Below the pieces are notes generated by a model. The model was not told where the DNA came from. It searched no databases and saw nothing but the letters and a program-made list of their open reading frames with translations. Positions 11,263-21,816 of a stretch of DNA of 64,000 bases are shown here, in pieces. The position numbers and the translations under genes were made by a program. Within the stretch, counting starts at the first letter, position 1. The number at the start of each line of letters is the position of its first letter. Source of the stretch: Artemisia argyi (Eukaryota > Streptophyta > Magnoliopsida > Asterales > Asteraceae); the NCBI GenBank assembly GCA_030686995.1, contig CM060684.1, positions 4,944,928 to 5,008,927 on the forward strand, in the 5' to 3' direction.

Positions 11263-14200
11263 AATCTTGTAAAAAATCTGCAAAGAAATTTAATAAAAAT
11301 CTAGTAAAAAAAAATTTTGTCACTAAATTTTATAAAAAAAACTCAGTCGAAAAGTTTTTAAAAAGAAAAACAAACTGCCAAAAAGTTTTAAAAAACTTCT
11401 TTCAAAAATTCCAAAAAAAATTCGAGATAAAAAAATTTGAAAAAAAATAAAAAAAAAAAAAAACCTTAGGGACTAAATCCGTGATACGAGACAAACCACA
11501 AGGACCGTACGCGTAAACATATGAGGGTATTAGTGTCATTTCAACCATCCTTGACGGTCAAAGTAACAGAAAAGGTGGTCAAGGGACCAAACCCGCAACG
11601 GGTCAAAACCACATGGACGATATCCGCAAAAAAAAAGTTTAGGGATCAAATCCGTAATTCCTGACAAACCACAGGGACCATTTATGTAGTTAACTCTTTC
11701 ATATTTTAATCAAATAATTGGTTATACTAAGATTATTGAAGGAAATGTAATTATTTTCTTTAGATCGTAAAGGCAACCTACATACACATCGTTGTAATAA
11801 TAATTATTTGAAAAAACTGAAAAATGACCGTAATAAAAAAACTGACATGCAATAAACGAAGACACATATGAAGGTTAATTCAAATCATAGGCTAAATCAA
11901 TTGTATGTACAGGAGAGCACATCGTTGGTTGATTTGGTCAAGATTGACCGGGCTTATTGGAGTATCATGGAGGAGAACGTGGACTTAGTTCCATACGTAC
12001 ATGTGTTTGTTTGTTTCTATTATAAATAGTATGGTAGAGTAGTAGTCTTTTGTACCCACTTTTCAGTTTATATAGAAGTAGTAAGTTTTGAAAGAATATA
12101 GCAAGTTTTCTCCTGTTTTCTTACTGCATATATTCTGTGGTGAGTGTGCTATAGAGGGGCCTAAAACCAACAAGCACAGACAAAGAAATATAGTTAATTA
12201 ACTAGAGCATACCTGGATTATATGAGATTCCTCTGCTACTGTCCAGTAATCAAAAGTTACAACTTCCCGTCTTTTATCAATGAAGTCTAAGTTAGACCAG
12301 CCCAAACTACATAATACCTTTTTCTCAACACCTTCCAGTGGTTGGATTTTCACCATCCCTTGTATTTCATGTGACCCAGGTCGCAATATATTAGGAGATG
12401 CGTCTATACTGACTGGAGACATATCCGGATGAAATGAAATTCTATGTAGCAAAGGCTTAGCTGCAACATAAGGGAGCGTCCCAAAATCCAACCGTCTTAG
12501 CGTACATGGAGGATACTCGATTGACATCAAAGAATTACAGCCGAACATGCTAAGTTCCTCAAGACTACAAAGGTCTCTTACACAATTAGGCATAGAATCG
12601 ATAGGATTATAATCTAACCATAAATGCTTTAACCCTGATAGGCAACTCAAGTCCCTCGGAAAGGATTCGTTGGACAAATTATTATTTATAAGAGACAATT
12701 TTCCTAACGTGCTCGGGAATGAAATCGCAGAGGAGACCATTTGTCGCAGAATAGACTCACAGGTATTGCAACCATCTAGCAATAGCTTGCAATCCTTATT
12801 CAACTTGTGTATTGCTGTTGGAAGCTTTTCTAGCTTTATGCAGTAACTCAGATCGATGTGGACAAGTTCAACACATTCCCCAAGTGATTCACAAACCTCA
12901 ATCAAACGTTTGCAATTCCTAGCTATTAACCTCTCAAGTGTAGGGAGTTGGTAAAAGCCGCCGAGTTTTTGAAGTTGTTCACAGAAACTCAGATCAAGAA
13001 TCTTCAATGATCCAAAGACTCTTTCGTCTTTTGAACACGATCCAATCACCTGCTCAAGTGAAGGTGTGAGTTAAGATACTTAGAATTCCATTTACTAAGG
13101 GGACAAGGGCATGTGAAAGCTCTGTGTTTTATAATATAGTAAATGAAATGAAATGATTTCGTACGTACCTTTTGTGGGTTACTCCAACACATACCAAATG
13201 ATTCGATGCTGCTATATGACAGGTCGAGAGCAACTAGTTTATCCAATGCCAAATCTGAAGGAATAGACTTTAGAGGGAATCCATGCATACGCAACCATCT
13301 TAATTCCTCTGGAAACTTCTTATAAGTCCCTTTGATTTGCACATAATTGAGTTGCAGTAGCATTATATTCTCCATCTCACTCAATACATCTGTTTTCACC
13401 TCAAATGATCCACGTAACTTCTCTTTCTTGAGGAATCTCGTGTCAAGGGTGAGGCCAAGAATATTATCCATATCCTAAGAAAAAAGGGAACATAAACCAA
13501 AACAAAAAACAGAAACTTAGGTAATGCACAAGAGTACTGAGAACAAAGTAATGCAAAAGTATACACAGCCCTACCTTTTTATTTTTTTTCAACACTTCAT
13601 ATGACTCGTCGTGATTCCATAATAGACTACGCTCCCATGGCTTCTTTGGTGATTCTTTACGTACTTCATCTCTTCCCATTTCTTGTAGCAATTGATGCAT
13701 CCTTAACTCATTATACCATCCGATACTAAGAAGGCATCTGTCAATAAGATTCCTAATCCCGAATCTTGTGTTAAATTTACATGCCTTCAATATTGTTCCA
13801 GCATAATCACTGTCTTCTCCAACAAAAAAGCAAGCGATATGCTTAAACAATTCCTTATCATTTTCGGATAAAGAATTGAAGCTCATTTGCAAGACATTCT
13901 CTATGGAGCTATCACTCTTTAGCCTTTCTATGTAATCCTCCCATTCATCTACATCTCGATTATATAGAGCCTTGCCCAATACATTAAGAGCCAATGGATG
14001 CCCTTCACAATACTTTGAGACCTTTATTGACACCTCTTCATAGCCTTCCTTGGGAGTGTTGCAAGAGAATGCATTACTGCATAAAAGTTCTAGCGATGCA
14101 TCTTCGGATAAGCCTTCAAGTAACAATTTCCTATGCTTGGGTTTAACTTTTGATTTGAATAGTGCACACCTCTCTGTCAATGATGCGTCCTTGGTTGTTA

Positions 14201-17200
14201 TTATGATTTTGCTACCCGGATGAAAACCTTTGTTTTCAAGTAACGCATCCAACTGGTCGAGACTATCAATATCATCAAGAACTAAAAACACCTTCACACC
14301 GGCTAATGCTTTCTCAATCTTAGAGGTGTATACTGAAGTATCATGAACTAGTCGCTGCTTCTTTTTTGAGATGTCATTATAAAGTTGCTTTTGTACATCA
14401 AGCAATCCATTATGATTTTTAGTAAATGTTGAATTGATACCTTCAATAAAACTGCTCTTGTCAAATGTACGAGAGTGCAAGTGGAAGACATATTTGGCCA
14501 AAGATGTCTTCCCAATCCCACCCATGCCTATGACTGTGAGAATGTCAGCAGTATGACTGGAGGAACCATCTGTCAACCATTTCGTGATTTCCCGAATCTG
14601 ATGGTCCCTCCCGATAAGCCAGTGTGGCAAAGTATCACTTAAGGGTACGCCTAATCTTTGATGGATTTCACTAACAATTTCTTCAATAAACTCTGTCTCT
14701 TTCCTGAAAAATAATTTTCAATGAGAAAAACAAAACTTAAGGTGTAGCAGGATTGGGATGATATCAATAATCTTTTTAATTGTGATTTGAAATAAAGTTT
14801 AAAGTTATTTCAAAAATATAACACACATATGAGAAAGTTTAAAGTTATTTCGGTACATGTTCCCTGTGTATGTGTATGTGAAAGGAGATTGCATGCTTGA
14901 CTTTATGCACGTACTTTATGTTTATTATACGTTTATGTTGCTCTTTAATATGTTCAGATAAGTTCATATCTATTATGTTCTGTTGTACCTATGCTTAGAA
15001 GTAGCTATGGTTTCTTTTTAGTTTTCTTAATGTCTGGAACAGATTTTCTGATTCGTTTCTTGATCTTGAAAGATTTGTTCTATACGTAGTCAAGGTAACC
15101 AGACCGTTGTCTCCATTCAACTATTCAAGTGTTTGAATGTGAAAGGAGTCTTACAAAAAACTGTAGGCTGCTTCGAAAGTTTAATCTTTCTGGCATTCCT
15201 CCGGCCCTAAGGTTTGTTGACGGATTGATTATTGACATCGAGTAAGATAAAATGCATGTGATTTTGTGGACTGATGTGTTTTTGGTTATTGAAACAGGGG
15301 AACCCCACAAATTAAAGTGACATTGGAGAATGCCAATGGTTTATATATGGCAGTCGAGGAAACTTTGAAGCTATATAATCAATGGTTGTGTGGGAAGTGT
15401 ATGACTTTACATGCTGTAAGTCGTGCTTGTCATCACCCGGATGGTCTTGTTCATTTTGCTGAAGGTTCTGACGACATGAGTGGATATATTGTTGGCATTT
15501 CTAATCCGTCTAATAAGGAGCCTGAGACAAAAATAACTGAGGGGTTGGTTTTGGATACTGAGCTTGTGGATCGTGTTTTCAAAGTTCCTATCACTACTGT
15601 CAAATCTATCCCTCATGGTTGTCGGCTCGCTTTTTCTCAGGCTTTGATAACAACCTTTACAAGATGGTTGCCCAGCCTGACTCTGTTGATGCATGGGTCA
15701 GATTGTTACTTTTTCCACGGTGCACGCTTCAATTGTGTAGGCCCAAGAATAGACATGAACGTAGGTCCGGGAATAGAAAATCATTGCAACAAAGTTCTAT
15801 CCTGAAGTCACTAACTACATGGGGGAAAGACGATGGTATTACAATGTTAGTTAATAGTATGCTAGATTGTTCTGGGCTGCAATCCTTCGGCCAAGGTGGG
15901 GGTGATTTTCTGGAGGAGAGAACAATGGGTAACACCAACATCAGGCAGTGTCTTCGCAAGGTTGCGGATGGGACTTTATGGCAGCAGTAAAAGTGTTATC
16001 CTCCTCCGGTGTAGCCCCATACTGTGATGATACCATTAAAGCCTTGGAGGCTAAGCATCCTTACAAGCCACCCCCATCCATGTCGAATAACACATTGTTC
16101 GAGCCACCCCTTGTAGCAGATATTGATAGTGTCTTTGGTTGCATTAAATCGTTCCCTAAAGGTACTTCATGTGGGAGAGATGGTTTAAGGGCACAACATA
16201 TTTTAGATGCTTTATGTGGAGAGGGGTTTGCTACTGCTGCAGATCTCTTAAAGGCCATCACCTCAGTCGTTAATTTGTGGTTAGCGGGAAGGTGTCCGAC
16301 TATTTTAGCGGAGTTTGTTGCTTCTGCTCCTCTCACGCCACTCCTTAAACCAGATAACAGGATTAGACTTATTGCAGTAGGTACTATATGGAGACGTTTG
16401 GTTTCCAAGGTTGCTATGAAAGGTGTGGGTAAAGAAATGTCAAAGTACCTTAGTGATTTTCAATTTGGAGTCGGAGTGTCGGGTGGCGCTGAGGCTGTTT
16501 TACATAGCGTCAATAGGGTGTTGAGTGATTATCACAATGATGGGTCTCTTGCAATGCTTACTGTGGACTTCTCAAATGCTTTTAACCTTGTGGATAGATC
16601 GGCATTACTTCATGAGGTTAGGGTGAGGGGTCCGTCCATATCTTTGTTGGTCGATTTCTTATATGGGCAGGCAGCGAGATTGTATATAGGAGACACACAT
16701 ATATGGTCTGCCACTGGAGTGCAACAAGGCGACCCATTGGGACCTCTTCTTTTTGCTCTTGTATTTGCCGACTACTACATAAGATCAGAGACATTTGCAA
16801 GCTTCTCCTTCATGCTTGGTATCTTGATGATGGGACCGTTATTGGAGACTCAGAAGAGGTGGCCAGGGCATTAGACATTATAAGAATAAGTGGTCCAGGT
16901 TCGGGTCTTGAACTTAATATCAAGAAAACAGAGATATTTTGGCCCTCGTGTAATGGTGTAAAGCTTTGTGAGGGTTTATTTCCTGTCGACATTCGAAGGC
17001 CGTCATTTGGTGTAAAACTTCTTGGGGGAGCTGTTAGTCAATATGCTAATTTTATTAGTGGGTTTGCTATGAAGAGAGCCGCGAATGCTGTTGATTTGAT
17101 GAGTCTTCTTCCACAGTTACATGACCCGCAGAGTGAGCTCCTTTTGCTTCAATCATGTATGGGTATTGCTAAACTCTTTTTTGGTTTTAGGACTTGTCAA

Positions 17201-20200
17201 CCTGTACACATGAAGGATGCAGCTTTGTTCTTTGACAGAGGATTGCGTGAGTCGATCGAGAACATAGTGGTTTGTGGAGGACCTTTCTTTGGAGACTTAC
17301 AGTGGCGACTTTCTTCATTGCCTATTCGATTGGGTGGTTTGGGTTTGTACTCGGCAAAAGTGGTTTCCTCTTATGCTTTTGTGCATCGAGGGCCCAATCT
17401 TGGGTGATACAAGACCACATCTTACGTGACAGTGGCATATGTGGTATGGACGTTGATTATGTTTCTGCTCTGGATTGTCTTCGTGATACGATTCCAAGCT
17501 TTGATTTTAGTGGTTTCACTAATAAGGAAATCGTCCCCTCTAAAGCCCAACAAACACTGGCGAGTGCCCTTTTTAGTGAAATGGTCAAGGATATGGAAGT
17601 TCATTTTGACATGACTGTGAGACAGAAAGCTGTTTTTGAGTGTCTACGCGCACCACATGCTCAAGATTTTCTATTAGCTATCCCCATAGATGGGCTAGGT
17701 CAGCATATGTCACCGGTGGAATATTGTACTATCCTTAAGTATCGCCTTATGATTCCATTATTTCCGGTTGATGAGATATGCCCTTTTTGTCGCAAGGCAT
17801 GTTTGGATTCCTTTGGGGAACATGCGGTTCATTGTAAAGAGCTCCCGGGCTTCAAGTACAGACATGATTTTGTTAGAGACGTCCTTTTTGATGTATGTAG
17901 GCGTGCCGGGATCTCCGCCAAGAAAGAAGCGCCTGTGAACTTTTTGACGGACCCGTCGGATAGAAGACCTACATTGAGACCGGCTGACATTTTGATTTTT
18001 GGATGGGTTGGAGGGAAACATGCTTGTGTGGATCTGACCGAGGTTTCTCCTCTCGTGGGGTTGAGTAGTTGGGGTTTTACAGCCAGGCATGCCGTTTTGA
18101 AAGCCGCCTCGTGCAAAGTGATAAAACACGAGAAAGCATGCATTGAAAATCAACACGTGTTTATTCCTTTCGCGTTTGATACATTTGGTTACCTTGCACC
18201 TGAGAGTCCAACGAGTTATGAACAGTAATGTTTTGACACATAGATCCACAAATGTAGTTTTCAAAAGAGTTAGCTTTGCAATCCAAAAAGGGCTAGCGGC
18301 GCAGCTTGTTGCTCGTTTGCCTTCAACCACTATGTAAATTCTATTTTGATGAAATAAATGTGGCATATATAAAAAAAATGGTATATTGAATGTGAGGCTA
18401 AGGACAAGGGAACTGGAAAGGCAGAAAAGATCACCATCACCAATGAGAAGGGGCGATTGAGCCAGGAAGAAATTGAGCGGATATCTCTCATTAGGCTGAT
18501 CAAACACTAATAAACTTTTTGTAACAATACACAAATGTGTAATGGTGGTCAATGTAACCATACTACCCTTCTATATATATGATGGTTACCAAACTGTATT
18601 CGTAAGCTTACACGATTTACCTAAAATTTAACTAAATCATTGAGGTTTAAATAGTATCTTCCCAACGTTCTGTTAACATAGGTAAAGATTTATATATATA
18701 TTTGTATCTTGCTTAAAATGTTATTATGAAAGTTTGGATTTTGTCTCCATGCTTTTATTGAAAATTTGGTTACCAATTTTATTTTTACCTTTTTGTTATC
18801 TTATTAAATTCCCAAATATTTTTTCATATCAAAGAATATATATTTGGATAAAAGGAAATAAATTTTTGTAAAATGTGGTTTCTTTTTAAGTTTCAGTTCG
18901 ATACAAGAAAACAAATAAGATTTTGGAAACACACAAGTTCAACTTTTAAACTTATTTATAAATTAAGAAAAATATTCTTTCGCAAAACAATAAGGGTGCG
19001 TTTAGTTGAGGGAAAACACCCTTGTTTTCCACAAAATGTTTTGCGGAAAACAAGGAAAACAGAAATCGCGTTCAAATTAATGTTTTCCAATAAAATTCTC
19101 TGCAAAACACAAAATTCCTATTTCCAATTTTAATACACAAAACTAGAAAACAATTTTTTTTTGTTTCAACCAATTTCCAATTTTACATTACTGTCTGTTT
19201 TTTTACGTTTTCGTCAGATTTTTACGTTTTCTTCAGATTTTTTACGTTTTTACCATATTTTTTATGTTTTCTTCAGATTTTTACGTTTTCTTCATATTTT
19301 TTACGTTTTCGTCCATTTTTTTTCGTTTTGGTCAGATTTTTTACGTTTTTGTCCGATTTTTTTTACATTTTCGTCAGATTTTTTCAATTTCATTTATTTT
19401 TTACATTTTCGTCTAATTTTTTATGTTTTCACCAAATTTTTTTTTACCTTTTTGTCAGATTTTTTACATTTTCGTCAGATTTTTTATGTTTTTGACGTAA
19501 AAAATGGACGAAAATGTAAAAAAACAGACGAAAACGTAAAAACATCAGACGAAAATGTAAAAAAAATGGACAAAAATGTAAAAAATCTGACGAAAACGTA
19601 AAAAATCAGACCAAAACATAAAAAAATAACGAAAACGTAAAAGGTCAGATGAAAACATAAAAAATCTGACCAAAACGTAAAAAAAACGGACGAAAACATT
19701 AAAAATCGGACGAAAACTTAAAAAATCTGACGAAAACGTAAAAAAAACGGACGATAACGTAAAAAATCTGAAGAAAAAGTAAAAAATCTGACGAAACCGT
19801 AAAAAAACAGACGAAAACGTAAAAAATCTGACAAAAACGTAAAAAATGGACGAAAACGTAAAAAATCCGACCAAAACGTAAAAAATCGGACGAAAACGTT
19901 ATTTTATGTTATATTTTACTTTTTTAATTCTTTATTTTCTCGTAGTAGATTTTTTTAGTTATTTTATAATTTAGTTGGTTAGTTTATAATATTTGTTTTT
20001 GTGTTTTGAAGATGTTTTATAATATTACTAAGGTGAATAGTGAATTGAGATATAAAACAACAACATTTAAACATGTTTCTAGTTTTGCAAAATGGAAAAC
20101 ACAAACACATGTTTCTCGGACTAAACGTGTTTTCTAAATTTTTCATTGTTTTGTGGAAATCAAACTCCCCTGCCTTTTCTACAAAACAAGAAATAGAAAA

Positions 20201-21816
20201 TAAAAGAAAATGTTTTCCAACTAAACGCCACCCAAATATTCCCTTAATCAGATGTCCATTAGAGCTACTTTACGGAAAAAAAATATCTATCTTAAATACA
20301 CCCAATTTCGAGCCCTTGCAACACTACTCGATTTTTGTCATTTTCACATTTTCGTTTAGATTTATAAGGATTTTTTCATTTTAGATTTTTCTTTCAAATT
20401 TTTTTATTGATTGTAGAGACATATTGTATAAATTTTCTATCCACAGCCCGTATTTTCACAACTAATGTCGATATGAATAATTATTCTTTTTGCCAAAAAT
20501 TATTTATTTAACAATTGATTATATTCAATTACTATTATTTAATAAGACGTATTGTATAAATTTTCTATTTTTGACCGTGTTTGCACACGGGTTGTACATC
20601 TACAACGATCTAACCTGCCCGTGTATATTATGGCAAAATATGATACGTAGATGTAACTACGACCACCAAATCATGCCACACCTGAGGACCCACCTAGAAG
20701 AGTACCTGGCAGTTCTTAGACTACACTATTATCATTAGTAGCTTCTATCCTAGCCACGGGATGTGTGGCCAAATTAATGACACTTGTAGTACCTGTTTGT
20801 TGTATAACAAATTAAGACAAGTTATCATTTGGACATGTGGTTTGATTATGCTACGCATTGATATCGATCTATAAGAACCTAAATGTTCCGTCATATATTC
20901 ATATGTGTGGTGATTGTATCTACACATGTTATGATGTTATATTATGGTTGTCGTGATTTATTCTGATCTTATCATGGTTAAACTAACCTCGTTGTATTAT
21001 ATACGTCTATTAATAGGAACATCCCTAATATGTCTCATTCTTCTTTCCTATTAATAAGTACTACCCTACGAACCTCGTCATATTGCATAGAATTGGTGTA
21101 CGTTTATCTCGAGTTGTAAGCTTAATTGCTCCCAACTATATGTAATCTCTTATCAACTAAATGTGTCAACCATCGCCCATTGCACTCCATATTTTACTAC
21201 TTATCTTACGTCATATTAAATAATGGCAAAGAAGAAGAAGAAAACGAAAGAAAAAGAAAAGGTGTAACCTGCCCTTGACGTCTTTCCCTTTTAAATCAGC
21301 AACCTCTGTGAGTGCTTTACTCCATTGATCCATCTTTTGACCCCATCTTACTCTTTTCTCTGGGTTTGTTTCGGCCTCCATCTTCTTCCGTCTGTGCTCT
21401 GCCATGGCATCTCCAAAGCTGTTTTGTTGCTTCCTTACATCGGTTGGCTCAACATGATAGAAAATGGGGATAACAATATGGTTAGAGACCCGACGACGTT
21501 GGTCAAGGATGAGTACTAGTTCATCAAGACACCATGTGGAAGTAGCGTAATTCTTGGACAGCACTATTACAGAAACCTTTGATGATCTAATGGCATCCTC
21601 CAGTCCAGGTTTCAGGTCTTGTCCGGTTTCAATCTCTTCATCATCCAAAAAGGTGTTTATGTCAGCATCCACCAGGGCTTTGTAGAGGTGATCGGTAAAA
21701 TTATTGCGAGTGTCGGCTCCTCTGAAACTTAAAAATACATCATATCCTTTATTATTATTATTATGATCATGACTACTGGATGAAGATCTTTCTTCAACTT
21801 CTCTCATTGTAACCAT
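8212..21816 (-). CDS. TIR-NBS-LRR (TNL) disease-resistance gene, five exons
   Basis: An intracellular immune receptor of the plant TNL class. Exons, read from the right: TIR 21816-21269, NB-ARC 14703-13575, linker/LRR start 13474-13169, LRR 13049-12213, C-terminal domain 8895-8212. All four introns have GT...AG ends and the joins keep one open frame of about 1167 codons. In this class the TIR domain cleaves NAD+ after effector recognition and NB-ARC is the nucleotide switch. No stop or frameshift is visible within these exons. Intron 1 is about 6.6 kb and intron 4 about 3.3 kb, both enlarged by mobile elements. The start-codon region and upstream DNA are tandemly repeated to the right (21817-25110). 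A further exon downstream cannot be excluded. Transcript evidence would settle the exon joins. Confidence 0.85.
8896..10199. other. TNL intron 4, left part
   Basis: No coding sequence. It contains a CTAGATTAAAACCCGTGCGATG motif near 9000, of a type repeated across plant genomes, a small MITE at 9769-9896, and otherwise AT-rich DNA. Confidence 0.6.
9769..9896. mobile_element. Small MITE, probably hAT-type
   Basis: The ends GGGAGGTGATTTGTACA and, on the other strand, (A)GAGAAATGATTTGTGCA form an imperfect inverted repeat. TTTTATAT lies directly outside on both sides (9761-9768, 9897-9904). It is about 128 bp and non-coding. Confidence 0.6.
10999..11077. repeat. (AT)n microsatellite
   Basis: About 39 AT units within the foldback element. 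Frames through it give only alternating Tyr/Ile and are not genes. Confidence 0.95.
11189..11259. repeat. (AT)n microsatellite
   Basis: About 35 AT units, a second tract in the same foldback element. Confidence 0.95.
11706..12212. other. TNL intron 4, right part
   Basis: Non-coding. The first bases after the exon 4 donor (GTATGCTCTAGTTAATTAACTATAT) resemble the short intron of the relic at 3262-3165 (ATCTAGTTAATTAACTATAT) before the two diverge. This shows that the long intron grew from a short one. Confidence 0.7.
12213..13049 (-). CDS. TNL exon 4: leucine-rich repeats
   Basis: A 279-codon exon starting after a GAGCAG acceptor and ending CCAG|GTATGC. It holds several LRRs ([76 protein letters not shown]) and then the post-LRR stretch [20 protein letters not shown], also found in the relics at 3263-3515 and 60487-60739. 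Confidence 0.88.
13169..13474 (-). CDS. TNL exon 3: NB-LRR linker and first LRRs
   Basis: A 102-codon exon bounded by CTTAG acceptor and AAAG|GTACGT donor. It carries the typical TNL post-NBS block (ILGLTLDTR, then [20 protein letters not shown]) and the first leucine-rich repeats ([14 protein letters not shown]). Confidence 0.87.
13575..14703 (-). CDS. TNL exon 2: NB-ARC domain
   Basis: The acceptor TTTTCAG lies just before 14703 and the donor AAG|GTAGGG at 13575. Motifs in order: [10 protein letters not shown] linker, [15 protein letters not shown] (P-loop), [14 protein letters not shown] (kinase 2), [10 protein letters not shown] (RNBS-B), [15 protein letters not shown] (GLPL), [13 protein letters not shown] (RNBS-D) and [15 protein letters not shown] at the MHD position. 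The MHD Asp is Gln here. The 1129 nt length restores the reading phase after exon 1. Confidence 0.9.
14704..15119. other. TNL intron 1, start of non-coding part
   Basis: AT-rich intron sequence next to the NB-ARC exon acceptor. I see no gene or repeat structure in it. Confidence 0.5.
15120..18337 (+). pseudogene. Reverse-transcriptase pseudogene with R2-like C terminus
   Basis: A non-LTR-type reverse transcriptase runs antisense to the TNL gene inside intron 1. Five frame changes (near 15650, 15960, 16765, 17390 and 18210) show it is dead. RT motifs in order: [12 protein letters not shown], a block A-like [25 protein letters not shown] (block B) and [10 protein letters not shown] (catalytic block). 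After the RT come a zinc-binding-type CPFC...H...HC (17779-17835) and a segment RPADI...CVDLTEV with later Lys residues (17981-18130). This order resembles the CCHC plus restriction-like endonuclease end of R2-type elements. The usual plant LINEs (L1, RTE) have an N-terminal APE endonuclease instead. A possible 56 nt intron (15242-15297) keeps the frame if removed. I recall similar proteins annotated in other plants but cannot name a family. Confidence 0.8.
18394..18480 (+). pseudogene. Captured fragment of a BiP-type HSP70 gene
   Basis: 29 codons read [20 protein letters not shown] followed by RLSQEEIER. This is the conserved start of the lid region of ER luminal-binding protein (BiP), where the family continues with M and an acidic helix. 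Homology stops abruptly at 18480 and the frame runs into a stop soon after. It lies 57 bp past the RT pseudogene, just after a short A run (18371-18378). It is a scrap of a host gene, not a working chaperone. Confidence 0.8.
18481..18990. other. TNL intron 1, gene-free stretch
   Basis: AT-rich DNA between the BiP scrap and the foldback element at 18994. Nothing recognisable. Confidence 0.5.
18994..20233. mobile_element. Foldback element built of TTTTACGTTTTCGTCAGA-type units
   Basis: The ends GGGTGCGTTTAGTTG and (other strand) GGGTGGCGTTTAGTTGG are inverted, with Tourist-like termini. TAA lies at 18991-18993 and AAA after the right end, so the target duplication is uncertain. The middle is an unusual hairpin: about 300 bp of degenerate 17-20 bp units on one strand (19190-19495) followed by about 400 bp of the same unit reversed (19498-19905, GACGAAAACGTAAAAAATCT type). 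Both arms produce frames rich in Phe/Phe-Arg that are artefacts of the repeat. Confidence 0.75.
20234..21268. other. TNL intron 1, 5' part
   Basis: About 1 kb of non-coding DNA between the foldback element and the TIR exon donor. I see no gene, repeat array or element ends. Confidence 0.5.
21269..21816 (-). CDS. TNL exon 1: TIR domain
   Basis: It encodes the TIR domain: [20 protein letters not shown] near residue 25, the BB-loop region ([12 protein letters not shown]), [22 protein letters not shown] containing the Glu expected to be catalytic, and [16 protein letters not shown]. The start is the ATG at 21816-21814; a second in-frame ATG lies three codons on. The exon ends GGCAG|GTTACACC, splitting an Arg codon that is completed by exon 2. 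A low-complexity Ser/His/Asn stretch precedes the domain. Confidence 0.9.

Larger units (their letters stand above)
10209..11696. mobile_element. Mutator-like foldback element in TNL intron 4
   Basis: Long inverted repeats (about 250 bp) end in GAGTTAACTACATAAATGG and its mirror image, with perfect 9 bp duplications TTTCATATT at 10200-10208 and 11697-11705. A second, inner pair of arms repeats the GGTCCCTGTGGTTTG motif (from about 10399; mirrored near 11510). The middle is T-rich, then two long (AT)n tracts. No transposase is visible. Confidence 0.87.

Noticed and set aside
10972..11450. Frames of repeated Tyr-Ile and Lys across (AT)n and A/T runs
   Set aside because: Pure translation of microsatellites; the same region reads open in several frames on both strands.
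17758..18561. 267-codon frame antisense to the RT pseudogene
   Set aside because: It is the shadow of the recognised C-terminal domain on the plus strand.
19161..19874. Frames with repeated FxRFRQIFY-type sequence on both strands
   Set aside because: They mirror the 17-20 bp unit array of the foldback element, and the same DNA is open on both strands.
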